Source: Siniperca chuatsi (taxonomy: Eukaryota; Chordata; Actinopteri; Centrarchiformes; Sinipercidae). From it: a stretch of DNA of 64,000 bases. Made by a program: the position numbers and the translations under genes. The notes beneath the pieces were generated by a model. That model saw nothing but the letters and a program-made list of their open reading frames with translations. It ran no database searches and was not told the origin of the DNA. Positions 26,701 through 39,225 of this stretch are shown here, one piece after another; within the stretch, counting starts at the first letter, position 1, and each line of letters begins with the position of its first letter. The stretch is taken from NCBI RefSeq assembly GCF_020085105.1, contig NC_058055.1, forward strand, positions 7,003,322 through 7,067,321, given 5' to 3'.

Positions 26701-29700
26701 GCTTCCAAGTCCAACTACCAAGTCAGCTGATTTAATTGCAGTACTGAGAAAAAACAGGCCCAGCCTCTGAACATTGTCATGGAGGATTTTAGAACAACCT
26801 CTGATTAATTTGACAAATTTCATGTGTTAATCATTAATTAGTGTGAAAAGTATCAAGAGTGTGAGTAAATCAAACACAATGTCTAGAGCTGCTTCATGAG
26901 ATCTTTACTTTCCTTTTCTTTTACTACATGTCAGATCTTTTTTATTTTCTCCCTCGAGTGGTTTAAGACTCATGTCTGAGAGTAGGCTGGCTTATTCCTC
27001 ACTGAGGCATGCCCAGCTTCTGGCTGCACTCTGGATGGATTTGCAGCAGATAAATAAATAACTAGGCTGGCACCCCTCACTTTGTATCCCCTCTGTTTTG
27101 GCAGGCCATCCACACTGCATTTTCTATCAGGTGTAAACATGTCTGTCAAACAGCACAGCCAGAGGCCCCGGCATTTTGGCATTCATGATGCCACGCATGC
27201 GGCACTGCCAGCACTTTCTGTTTGCCCGCCTGACCTTGGCCAGTCTTGACATGACTGAGCACACTTACCTCTGCCTTCCACATTTGTAGAGCTCTTCAGG
27301 AAGCCAAGTGGGCTTAGTGAAACTATTATTATTATTGGAGAATGGACCTTGGCTGGACAGGTAATGGCCATGACATAGCTCTGGCAACGATGGCCAGGAC
27401 AGTCACTGCCCAATATCTTCTCATCCTCTCATCTCACCACCATTACTGTCATCCTCTCCACTGTGAGGAGCCGTGGACATCATCTAAACCTACGGATGTA
27501 AACACAAGAGTGGAGGAATGAGGTCACTCTGATAAGAAGAGGGTTCGGTTGGTTGTCTTCTCTTCGTTTTCACCCTCCTCTCACAATCATGGCTGTCCCC
27601 CACTCTCTCGCCCTTTCTCTTTTGGTGTGAGATAACAGTCCAGGTTGACGAGGGGTCTCTGCTGACTGCAAAAGCAAACGGCCCATCCCAAACGCCTCAG
27701 GATGTGCTGGAGTCATCAGGATCCATTGTGTGAGACTGTGAACCAGCCTGTCATAGCCTAACATGCCCATGGCCCTCTGCTAGCAACAGAAATCTTTTTC
27801 TACCTCTGTTGTTTGTAAAACCTGATGGTCTAATGAAGGCCATACTGATGTGTCATTTCTTCCTAACATGTTCAAGAGCCAAGGCTTTTTTCCCCTTTTT
27901 CTTTTGACAAAACACTCTGGCATGGTATTCAAGGGTAAAAAGCTGTTCTCCTCTTTCTGCTCCTTTTCTTTCTACACCTCCTATTCAGAGACTCGCAAAG
28001 AAAAGTAATTTCACTCTCTCTGTCCCTGAGAGAATCAACACAGTGAAGTTGCATTGAATTTCTACTGCAAAATTTTTTCTTGGCTCTATTTCAGACCCAT
28101 AACCTGGGGGTAAACATGCAATTAAAATAACAGCAGCCTGCTTTCTCCTCCACTCTCCTCTCCTTCAGCTGTTAGCACAAGCAATGTACAACATGGTGAT
28201 TTGGTTCTGCTAATTGCTTTTGCTTTTAATTGGTATAGAAAAGCTGTTGATATTCAACCAGCAACCAAACATACTTTCTCTTTTTACTTTGACAATGCAT
28301 ACAATACTTTTGTTGTATGCGTTTCCTTCTAATGAGCTTATTTTTGGTGCACAATCCTTTTTTTTTTTTTTTTTTTTTTTCTTCATGCAGTACTGCTGGT
28401 GGATATTTTAATAGATGATTTCCTATGCAGTTAGCCTGATGCACTTCCCAAATTTCTAGCAAATGCAGATCATAGTTGATGAGGATATTGATCAAGAGAT
28501 TCAGCATAAATGCAGTCAGCTGGTCTAATTTCCTAAATGGCTTCCGTCTATCCTGTTCCTTCTTCCCTTCTTTGCACTTTCTTTGCTTTTAGATGGTTTC
28601 CTTTTCCTCCTTCCCCACGGAGGAATGAAAAGAAAATATAGGTCAGCTTTTATGGGAGCAATTTGACACATGACACAAGCCATGCGCATCACTCGCTCAA
28701 GTCCTGCTTTGTCTGCACGTCTTTATTTGTCTATAATGAAAGCCACACAGTTATTCGCACACTTTTTTATTACGGTTCTATAAGTAGCTGGTGGAGACTT
28801 GCCGAGTCACGGGGGCCCCCTAATACTCTGAGAACCCTGTGGTGTCTGTCTGCACGGGGCTGATAGTGTGAGACGCCTGGCTAAACTCCACCAAGCCAAT
28901 CCCTACTCCACTGGTCTGCCCAGCTGGCTCAGCTTGGCCTCCACAGACGCAACTCTGTTTCCACCCAGGACAGGAGGGGCTGTGTCTCTATGCCACAAAG
29001 GATACTAAGCCATTGGGGTAGACACCTATTTGCCTGAATGGGTGAGTCAAGCCCTAGTCCAGACCAGGCTAAATCTCCCTGCATGGTGGTCAGAGGGCAA
29101 TTAGGACTTAGCAGAAGCCAGCACCCGAGCCAGTCATGTGCCGATTACGACCTGAGGAGAGGCACCTCCAATTGTAGCGAGCTCAGTCCCTGTCTGGACT
29201 CAACACTCTATCAGGTGTAGTCATCCTGCTCTTGATACAAATAGTCCATGTGTTGAAAAAACCTCTGTGGGGACAGGTGCCTTTGTAGAAAGCGGCAGTG
29301 TTTGGGTGTGATGTATATTTGAAGTCACTGTGGCAGTGGTGCTGATAGGCGAGTCAGTAGACGTCGGGCTTCTGTCTGTTGGGTTTCATCTCCTGCTCTG
29401 TGCTGCAAAGCAGAGTGTCAGCTGGGGCATTACCATAGGCTGACCTTTTGCCGCAGCACTCCCCACTGCACAGCTTTCTGACATTCAGGGGCGCTGTGGG
29501 GGAGGCAGGAAGGGGATGGGCTGATGGCCTGTTGGCTGTTTTTTGCCTGTAGTGTGTTGATGTGTGTGTTCTTATAACAAATGAATTGACAGTTTATGCT
29601 GGTGGGGGTTTTTTTTCTCCCACATCATTTCACTCTCTTGCCACCGTTTTGCTTTTGAAACCCCTAACAAAGATTCTGTTGTATTTGATATTTAGTTTTC

Positions 29701-31220
29701 CTCCACCCTAAACCTGCCTGTTGTCAAAGAGATTGCTGTTATCTTTGTGTGAAATCTTGGCACCCTGATAAATGAGAGCTGGAAATCTTGCCTGCTGACA
29801 TCAAGGCGCTATGTACCTAAAATCCTTCCAAGGCCGAGGGAAAAGAATAACATATCAGGCCAATTAAAGTTAATGCATGGTGACACACTGAATCGAGGGC
29901 AGGGACTGCTGCCATATGGCGGTCCAGGCTGTAGATCAGAAAGCAGGGGATAGGGAGGGGGATGAGAGGAGTGGGAGGCTGGGCAACAGAAAGGGTGACG
30001 CAGCATCAATGGCACAAAACACCCCCAAATCCTCAGATCTGTCTCAAGACTGCAGCTCCGCCACCCACCAATCTCCCCCTCTCTCTACCCTTTTCTCCCT
30101 TCCACCCCCCTGCCGCCCTGCCCCTGCAGCACCCCAAGGTGCAACGCTCTCAGGTATCTGTGTAGAACTGGCAGCTTCATTAAGGCTTGTTTTTTCTCCT
30201 CTCACTGTGAGGATTTAAATGAGCTGTCATCCTGACCTTTTTGAGCTCCTGCTTTTTAAAAGCAAGTTCTGCTCTCCCCCACCACCCCAAACCCGCCACC
30301 CGTCTTTCTCTCTTTCCACCTTTCTCTCTCGCTTTGTCACTCTTTCCTCCACTTGTCTCTTCGCCCTGCAGGGGGGAAGACACTTTTAAGCCATCACCCT
30401 GCGGCAGACAGGCATGCCAAGGTTGTTTTGTGGGTAATTGCCTCTCTCATAGACCCTGTTTGTCTGTGCACACTTGCCACCCTCTAATGATTCCACGCAG
30501 CAAAAGGGGAGGGCACGGACTCTGTAGACTTAATTTGCTCCCTGACTGTTCTTCAGTGCTGATTAAGCAAGCATCTGCAGTGTTTTGAATACAGCAGTAA
30601 GCCAAGTGGAGCATGGCTAACGTTTTCTCCCTCTCTGTTACATCAGGTTATTGCACAAAGTGGCAGCCATTTATTGGAGCTGTAGCCCTGTTTTTATTCA
30701 TTTCTTTTCACCACAGCCTCAGCCGGCTCCATTGTTTAATGTCCCCAAAATAAAGGCCTCTCTGAGGTCTAGAGGACTGCAGTATCGATCAGAGACTCAC
30801 TAACTTGTCAGCGCCAGGCCTCTCGAGTGTGCTCTTTTCAAGTGTACAGGAGTCATTAATTTCCTCTGCCATGGTCTGGTGGAGGCGAAGAGGTAAAACG
30901 CAGGTAGCAGGGTCCAACTAGCTGACTAACATGCAGCGCGAGGAGGAGGAGGGACTGAGTCGATTTAAAGCTGCCAGCCCCTCAGGCCCAGTCTGCCCGT
31001 TTTACTTCAGCTGTTTGATGTTTAATTGAAGTTGTTATTGGCATCAAATGTCAACTTACCTGATGCTCCAGGTGTGAATCAGTTTCTAATTGAAAGGTAA
31101 CTATGTCTCCCTCAGCCCTGTGCCTCCGGGGATCGGCCACAGAGTTCCATTAGTCTGGACCCAGCCTGTGTATCACCACGCACCATGTGCTGCCTTGCAG
31201 TTATGTCTGACTGCTGACCC

Positions 31221-31249
31221 CTCCCTCCCTCCCTCTCTCTCTCCCTCCC

Positions 31250-31299
<50 letters not shown>

Positions 31300-31300
31300 G
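31221..31300 (+). repeat. fam222b: (CT)n tract serving as polypyrimidine tract of the fam222b start exon
   Basis: About 75 nt of CCCT/CT repeats run directly into CTGCAG, the 3' splice site (AG at 31299-31300) of the fam222b start exon. Confidence 0.9.
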
Positions 31301-31346
31301 TGTGAGGAGAAGTGTGTGTCCCATGTTGCATTAGTGTCTGTGTGAA

Positions 31347-31446
31347 ATGCTGGCCTGTCTGCCAGGGCCAGGTGACCTCCCCCTCCAGCTTCTCCCCCAC
31401 ACGCAGATGAACACTGGACTTCAGAAATGTAAGTACTGAGTTTGGG

Positions 31447-31514
<68 letters not shown>

Positions 31515-34500
31515 TTAACTACCACCACCATCCCACACAACAAACCAAGCTGTTACAATCCTGCTGCCTGCCCCACGTCAGATGACCATGCCAACCCTGG
31601 CCCGGTTCTCTTCTGCAGCTCTGTGTTAAAACCAAAAAAAGAGAGAGAATATTTTTGTGCTCCAGGACCATAGATCTGTCTTCAGGGGAAATTAGGATGA
31701 ACTGGGCCATTTAATTTGCTGATGAACAGTGAACTGGCCCCATCCCTCTCTCAACACAGAGTATGTCTGCCACAAAAATGCGGTCCTGTGTGTGTAAAAC
31801 ACGCCACATTCATGTGTTTGATTTGACCGCCTTGGTTACTTTTCACCATCAGGAAGAGTCGGTTACTGTCAGACTCGCAGACAGATTGCGGCTGAGTGGT
31901 TTTGCCCTGATGATCTTGTAATGTGAAAGAATTTAAGATGCAATCTGCTGCCCCGGTTTAACAGCAGACCAGTCAGAGCTGGCCTAGTTCATTCAATGTG
32001 TTTGAATTTTACAACTCAACTGCTGACAAACTTGGACACTTTACGGTGTGAGGGGCAGCAACACAAATGGAGAGTTGAAGTCAGCAATCACCAGTGAGAG
32101 CTGAGACTAACGAGCTCTAACTAACAAACTGATGAATGGAAATGGTAACAATAAGTCATTGTTGTTGTCTTCCTTTTGTACCTTGTCTTCCTTTTGTACC
32201 TTGTCTTTTCACCCTAAATACATTTTGAACTACCATAGATGATTATTTATCACTTTTTAGATGCATTCAAATGAACATTCACATTTTGTAATAATGTGTG
32301 GTCTCAATGATGACTGCACACAGCCATACTTGCATATAATGCACCGTCAGTTTCTTTCTCTCCTACAGCGAGCTTTTTAGATATACTCAAAAGATCAATC
32401 ACTTCCCAGACCTTGATTATGGCCCATTCAGTTGGTTTAGCTTTATTTATTCAATCATAACATAAAACGTCTACATCTCCTTTTCCTCCTGCCTGTTTCT
32501 CTGAGTGGAAACTGACCCATTTCTGCAGCAGTTTTTTTTTTGTTGTAAAATGCTCCAGCTCATCAAGACTGTAATTTCAGAATCACAGTAATCAGCCAAC
32601 CCCCAGGAGATCAGCAAGCGTGAGGGAGTCTAAGTGCCATCGTCTGTTGCCTCACTCAGGCAGGCTTGTGACATGGTGCAGCCATCAGCTACACTGTTTC
32701 TCTGCTTTTCCTTTATGTGACACACTAAGACACATCAGAGCATAAGACGCAACTGGAGTTCAATTTGTATTTCTGCCCAATGCTGTAATCCATTTTGGTG
32801 ATGGAGCGTGCTTCTCGCAGCACGGCCAGTCCTAGAAGTGTAATTTCAATCTATTTTTATTTTCTCGTCATTCTCTTAAAATGCTTTTCCTTTTCATCTG
32901 CTCTTCAAAGTATCATTAACAGACACGGTGTTACATCAAAAGCCGTGGAGCTGTTTTTCATTTAGACTAAATCATTTTTATCAAAGTGCCATGAGGAAAA
33001 GTGAACAAAAAGAAAATCTATACACTCTCAGGTCGCATGGCTTCTGCATGTCTGCAGTTTGTGCAGTTGCTGTGTTTCGAGTTCCCTGTGTGTTGCCTCA
33101 CATAGCCAGAACTAGGCCTCAACTCTCAAATAACACTCTGACATCTTCCTCCTGGCTCTCGACAGGACTCGTTGTCTCTGCAGGGGCCCATTGTTTACCA
33201 GGCATGGAAGATCATTTGACAGCTTAACTCCATGAGAGATGTGCTTGACTACTTTTTAGGTGAAATTCATAGACTAGTTGTCACTTAAAATCTTGATTCA
33301 ATACACTGAAAAGTTCCCACTGAAGAAAAAGCTCAGATGGAGAGTTTACATAATTAGCTCCAATTTGTGTTCCCATTTGCCTGTCCTTGAGCACTATCCT
33401 TTCGGCTACTCAGTGTACTCTAATTCTGAGTCTTGTGTTACAGAATCTTGTCTTTGCCACTTTCCCCTCCCTGTTTTTTCACCAAGAGCTCCAGATCGCC
33501 AGGCTTGCCATGCTCTGCCTCCTCCCCTGCGGGTGAATCTGTGCATGGGAGTCATTTAAAGTTACGAGTTTGCAGGTTGCTGTCAGAGGCAAGGCCAGAG
33601 CAGCTGCTCTATTTATCATCAGGAATTGACTGTTAACAGATGATGGCTGTGAAATGTAAAGGCTGTTAGAGGAGTAGATCAGGTACACAAAGAGACAGTG
33701 GGTCAAGAAAAAAAATGGCTCATACTCCAGGCAGGATGACTCAAGCACCACAAAGTGGCCCTTGGTCCTCAGTTCTTACAGGCAGAACAAACAGTGAGTA
33801 CAGCTGCCCCACTTGGCTGATTTTCACATCTTAGTCCCTACTGAGATCAAAAGCAACCATCTCCTTATAATATTTTTCATTTTTCAAAGGTCTTGATCTA
33901 TCAGCATGGGGTGCTCTGCTCAAATATCTAAAAAATATAGGGAGGTGGCGTCATGTGGGAAACCAAATTCACATGTCTAATTTGACGCCGAAGCTTCAGA
34001 CCTAATTTCCTGCTCTTGTGTGAAAATTGCAATTTACAGCAGCATGAGCCCCTGCCCCCTGCTGCTTAAACCTTGTTCAATAAAAACAGTAGTTTGAATA
34101 AAAGAATCCCTAATTAGTGCCTGCTGACTGTGCACTTGTGTTCCAGCAAGCTAGCTAGCAGCAGGGTAATTAACGCATGGCCAGACTGGCCTCTTTCCCC
34201 TGTTCCCTCCCTGGGAACGTGCTTAGCTGGAGATCTGAGAGATGATATGCTCGTAGCCGCCTACAAACTTCACTCATATCCTCATTAACCCTCCCTTGAT
34301 GCTTTAAGCTATTCCAGGTTTCAGGTTAAGGCTGAAATGCTAATAAGCTACACTTGCTTACTAGAACACATAATCAACAGCTGCCAGAACCCTTAAACAG
34401 ACGTAAACAGCAAGAGGTCGATTTTAATCCACTGTTAGGGGATACTACTCCAAACAATAATTTACCGATTTCATTACACATTGTACAACTCTTCATTCTG

Positions 34501-37500
34501 ATTTGCTTTTTTTATCCCAAAATGCCTGCCTAAGCTTTGTTAACAATGTGTAATCCCTTTTCCAATTTAATGGATTGGTCAGTTTCCAGACGTTGACATT
34601 GCTTTCTTTGCTACTTGCCTGAGTTTTACAATTTAAGTATAAAACTCATTACACAAGTGCCAGTGGCAAGGAACTAACACTGTACACAGTTAAATGCTTG
34701 CTGCAGTTTTTCTTTCTATATTTGTTATATGCACATTGTTAAATTTCCCTAATTAACAATATGAAATTATACACACATTTATATAAATGTATTATTCATT
34801 TCAGGTATTATATTAAATTTATACATCTAATTTATTTATTTATGTCCACAGTTATGGATTTTCTCCTAAATGTTCATATTCATATTATTAAAAGACATAT
34901 TTTAATTTGGGTTTAGTATGTGTACAGTTGGTGAAAATAGGACTTAATTGTTACAGTCTGACCCCAATTAGAAACCTATACAGAAACCAAAAGTTGATCT
35001 TGTCTCTGTTGAAGGAGCAGTGTGCAGGATTTAGTGGCATCTAGTGGTGAAATTGCAGATTGCAACCATTTGAAGACCTCTCACCCTCCCATTCCAAGCG
35101 TGTATGAGAAACTACGGTTGCTGTGGAAAAATGTGAAAGGCCTTATCTAGAGCCAGTGTTTGGTTGGTCCGTTCTGGGCTACTGTAGAAACATGGTGCAA
35201 CATGGCGACCTCCATGGAAGGGGACCCGCTCCCTATGTAGATCAAAACGGCTTATTCTAAAGTAATGAAAACACGATTCTTATTTTCGGCAATAAAAATA
35301 TACTTAGGTATTATATTCCATTTCTACCAATAGATCCTCCTAAATGTTACACACTGGACATTTAAAGCTCTTAAAGTGTGACTGTTTAGATCAATCAGTC
35401 TTGCATGCTTATATTAATAACCCCTACTTCACCCTTCCATGTTGGCTCTTATATCCCCACACAGCTTGTCTGCGCCTCTCCGAATACAGAGCAAAGCCTG
35501 AAAGATGTTACATTTCAAGTTACTGTGGTCTTTAACATTCATTCATGCTGTTCACAATCCTGGTTTCATCCAGAAGATCTTATTCCCATGAAATGATAAA
35601 AGATGTTTTATTCATTGCAACAGCTGATGGTACTCTCTTCCCACCTACTTACAACCCTTTCTACAGCTACGTTGACATGAGGTTTTGACAACAGTTGCAG
35701 ACCAAGGAGGCTGTGCCAGAATCTCACAATCTCTAAATATATCTTATAGCAAACAAGTTGCATTTATCAAAGTGTAGTTTTATTGCTTAAAATGGTATGT
35801 ATTGAATGCTAAATGTAATCCCTTGATACCCTGAAAACTGGGTATGTTAACTGTTTCAATCAAACTGCCTTTGTATTTAGTCTGCCTCTATGTCACTATA
35901 CAAAACATCATTTCCAACAAGGGCATTAATCATTACCTGTGTTTGACAGGTGAAGTCCATCCTCAGCATGTCTGTGAGCTTGTGTGTAAGTGTTCATTTA
36001 TCTGTGTTTGCTTACCCTGGCATTTATTCAGCGTCAGACATTAGGCATCAGTGATAGCGGGTGTCGAGCTCCAGCTCCTTGGCCCAGACCCCTGCATTAA
36101 TGAGGCTGCCATCAGCAGGCTGAACACTTAGTCACAGAAGCCCCCTGTGTGCCGCCCCATACCGGCCCCGCACATCGCTGCCCATTGTTTCCTGTTCACA
36201 AATAAAGCGGGAATTAATTAGCCAGTTGGCACAACTCTTGGTGCCGCCGTGTCAGAGCTCGCAATTCAGCTCTGTGCCTCATCCCTCAAGCCCCGTCTGT
36301 CTGCTGTGAGACTGAGCATAATGGCCACAGCCGCATGAAACCACAGACCTCTGCCAGCAATTCAGACATTTCAAATTATTGCTCACGCAACAACAGAGAG
36401 AAGTATCCTGTATTCTGTAATGACGACATCTATTTTACCTGAACTGAAAAGTCCCCTCTTCAAAAATAATGAAAGAGTAAATTAAATGTAGCTCCGTCAC
36501 TAGTCAGACTAGTGATCCTTACCACGGATCAGCTTCATTCATGTCCATCAGTCCGAAAGCTGTGTAAGTAGGTCAGACTGGCGGGGCTGAGGTGATCGGA
36601 ACAGTTAGACAAAGGAAAGCGGGGAGAAGAGCCTGTCATTCTGTAAAAACATTATCACTGACTTTTATTGTGTAAAAGAAAGTGGAAGTGAGCACACTGC
36701 GTTAAAATGAAAACTGCAATCACATCCACCCAGACTGAAAATGGGCACATCATGTACAAGACACAGACACATTAGCCAACACCTGCATGATCCTGTCGCA
36801 CATTTTAAACAGGCTCATAAAAGAAACACACCCTCACGCTCACAATGCACAAACACATAATCACGTTCACATTGTCACTTCAGCATTGTTAAATTTAGCC
36901 ATGGTGCTTAACAGGTGTAACAAATGTCTGCGAGCTGAGGCCTGAGAGGTGTTCCTGCAGATCAGAAACGCTGCTGCTGTGTTTGATTACTTGTCTTCTG
37001 TCATGGAGCTCTGCTCTCTGTGTCTATCTCTTTCTTTCCTTCCTCCCAAAGCAGACACAGGGGACCATCATTGCTCATTCTTTGTTTAGTTTGTGATTCC
37101 GTAGCAAGCAGCGCAGCCCCCAGATGCATAGTGAATGCTATGTCATTTAAGGCCACTAAAAGCCCCTGACCTCAAAGTCAACGACGCCACCACAAAATTT
37201 GATTTTAGACTGGGAATGTGTCGGCCACAGTAATTTAGCTGAGAATGAGACTGGAAATGTCTCTCTTTGTCTTCATGAGATGGGAGCTGTGAGGGTTTTA
37301 GGAGAAAAACAGCGAGGTATGGAATATGAGAGCACTGTCCAATTCAGGTTCCTCTCAGATTACAACTGATGTGCTCTTTTGTGCCATATACACTTCTACC
37401 TGGATTAAGTTGACTCTCTCATTGTGCTTGTCTCCCCACTCTCCGTCCCCCCAATTCTGTCTCTTCTTGCTTTCTCTCTCTGTCTCACCTCTGACCTGTC

Positions 37501-39225
37501 CTGTCCTCCACCCCAGGGGACACCACACAAAGGATGAGATCCGCTCCGTTTCCAACCCCTGCAGAATTGGATGCATATGCTAAGAAGGTTGCCAACAACC
37601 CCCTCACCATTAAGATCTTCCCCAACAGCGTCAAGGTCCCCCAGCGAAACCACGTGCGCCGTACAGTCAACGGGCTGGATACGTCAGGCCAGCGCTACAG
37701 CCCTTACCCTTCCTCTCAGGCCAGTGCCAAGACAGGCCTCCTCGCTATCGTCAAGGTGCCCACAGTCAAAGGCATCCTAAAAGATTTTGACGGCAGCCGA
37801 GCTCGCTTGCACCCTGAAGTCATCATGAACCCTCCCACCGGACGCTACCAGGTGGCTTCGACCAGCACTTTAAACCACCACCCACCTCTGCAGAACCTTC
37901 CCCGGCTCCAGCAGAGCTTACCCCTTCAACCACAGGAACCGTCTCAGACTCTACAGATGCCCCTCCTTCAGCAGCAGGGTCACACCCAGGGCCTCAGACA
38001 CCCTCCCCCCATGGCCCCGCACCCTCAGGGCCCATCCGGACTCCAGACTCTGTCTCAACACCCAGCCCTTGGCCACCCACAGGGGCCCCCTACCGTCATG
38101 CTTCAACAGCAGCACCTTCAGCAGCAGCTGCCACCTGGCTTGCAGGGGAGCAGAAAGCTGCCAGATGGCGACGCACCGCCTAATGTTACCGTCTCTACCT
38201 CAACCATTCCACTCTCCATGGCCGCCGGGCTGCACCAGGGCCGCCAAGCTGACCTGAGCACCATTGTTCATCAGATCAACCAGTTCTGCCAAGCTCGGGC
38301 CCAAGGTGCAGGAGCCACCTCCATGTGTGAGGGCCAGATCGCCAACCCCAGCCCCATCAGTCGCAACCTGCTTATCAGCGCCTGCTCCAGGGTGTCCATG
38401 CACAGCAACCCTGCCACCCCTGGCTTCCCCCCACCCAACTGCATTATTGGTCCTCAAGAGAAAGCCACCGCCCCAGTGGGAGCTCACCCCCCACCCAGTG
38501 TGGCTGCTATGAACCACTTGCCTTCCAACCACACTGATCTCAAGCAGCAGCACCACCTGCAGCAGCATCTGCATCCACAACAGAATCAGCAGCACCAACA
38601 GCTACAACATAACACACAGCAGCAGAAGATGCGCTCTTGGAATCAGCACCAGTTGGCTCATGTACCCCACATTCAGAATGGTGGGACCCACCTCTGCAAG
38701 CAGCCTTCCAGGGACCCCACCTTCCATTTTAAGGGCATGGGCTACCCTGCAGAGGTATGTGTGGGTCAGCCTTACACACTGAAACCTCCCGTAGAGAGGC
38801 CTACCCCTTCTCCCCCTGTCAACAACAACTGCATGCCCGGTCCCATGGCCCACTACACTAATGGTCACTACTTCCAGTCCCACATTTGGAACAGCAGCAT
38901 CCTACCCACACCCAACAGTGACAGCTCCGGGTCTCAGGACGTAGCCATGCCATTCCATGGTGCGGGCCCAGGGGGGTGCACCACGCTAGACTGCGGTCCC
39001 CCTGGGGCTCCCCAATACAGGCTCGGAACGAGCTCCTCCATCTCCTCCACCCAGACTAATCTGATGCAAACAGCAGATTACTTGGGTGGGGACTTCCAGA
39101 CGCCCTACTTCCGTGATCAGAATCTAGGGTTGATGGGCAAGATGCACAGGCCTCCTCTGAGCAGGGTAGATCCAGAGGTTGGGGATGGCAGAACCGCTCT
39201 CATCCAGCACCCAGGGTACAGATAA
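31347..39225 (+). CDS. fam222b: FAM222B family protein (2 coding exons)
   Basis: Coding exons are 31347-31428 and 37517-39225, joined in phase through a split TGG codon (W28), for 596 aa (human FAM222B is 562). The start exon reads MLACLPGPGD then LQLLP and MNTGLQK, as in human. An in-frame TAG at 31332-31334 fixes the start. Residues 38-77, from FPTPAELDAYAKK to QRYSPYP, are nearly identical to human. They are followed by long Pro/Gln/His-rich low-complexity sequence with conserved islands DAPPNVTVSTSTIPLSMA, IVHQINQFC, ILPTPNSDSSGSQD and the C-terminus IQHPGYR. There is no signal peptide or membrane segment. The protein's function is unknown; its paralogue FAM222A is known as aggregatin. 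A teleost-specific His/Gln-rich stretch precedes SWNQHQLAH. The second exon is large and C-rich, so antisense open frames inside it are shadows. Confidence 0.95.
31451..31512. repeat. (AC)31 microsatellite
   Basis: 62 bp of uninterrupted AC, starting 22 bp after the donor site of the fam222b start exon. Confidence 0.97.
35013..35363. mobile_element. MITE with CAGTGTG termini
   Basis: The left end GGAGCAGTGTGCAGGATTTAG and the reverse complement of the right end (ATGTCCAGTGTGTAACATTTAG) share CAGTGTG..ATTTAG, an imperfect terminal inverted repeat. The interior has TGGCATCTAGTGGTGAAATT, which I recognise from many percomorph repeats. It is non-coding and about 350 bp. Confidence 0.8.

Larger units (their letters stand above)
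12623..31300 (+). other. fam222b: fam222b intron 1 (inferred, 18.7 kb)
   Basis: No protein-coding exon is supported in this interval. It holds repeats (listed separately), microsatellites and long unique stretches rich in homeodomain-type TAATTA/ATTAG words, for example 17065-17125 and 20790-20850, which could be regulatory. All open frames here are short and without homology. Additional noncoding 5' exons could be present and would not be visible. Confidence 0.45.
31429..37516 (+). other. fam222b: fam222b intron between the two coding exons (6.1 kb)
   Basis: No coding exon is supported. It begins 22 bp before a long (AC)n run, contains a MITE at 35013-35363 and an 18-nt unit repeated twice near 32168-32205 (TTGTCTTCCTTTTGTACC). 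A GC-richer, repeat-free stretch at about 36060-36330 contains SOX-like CCATTGTTTCC and TTAATTAGCC words. That stretch could be a conserved element, but this cannot be verified here. Confidence 0.5.

Noticed and set aside
31173-31512. Long minus-strand frames (CVCVCV, REREREG)
   Set aside because: Artefacts of the (AC)n and (CT)n microsatellites.
38200-38598. 132-codon antisense frame inside fam222b exon
   Set aside because: Shadow of a C-rich coding exon; the plus strand is the conserved one.
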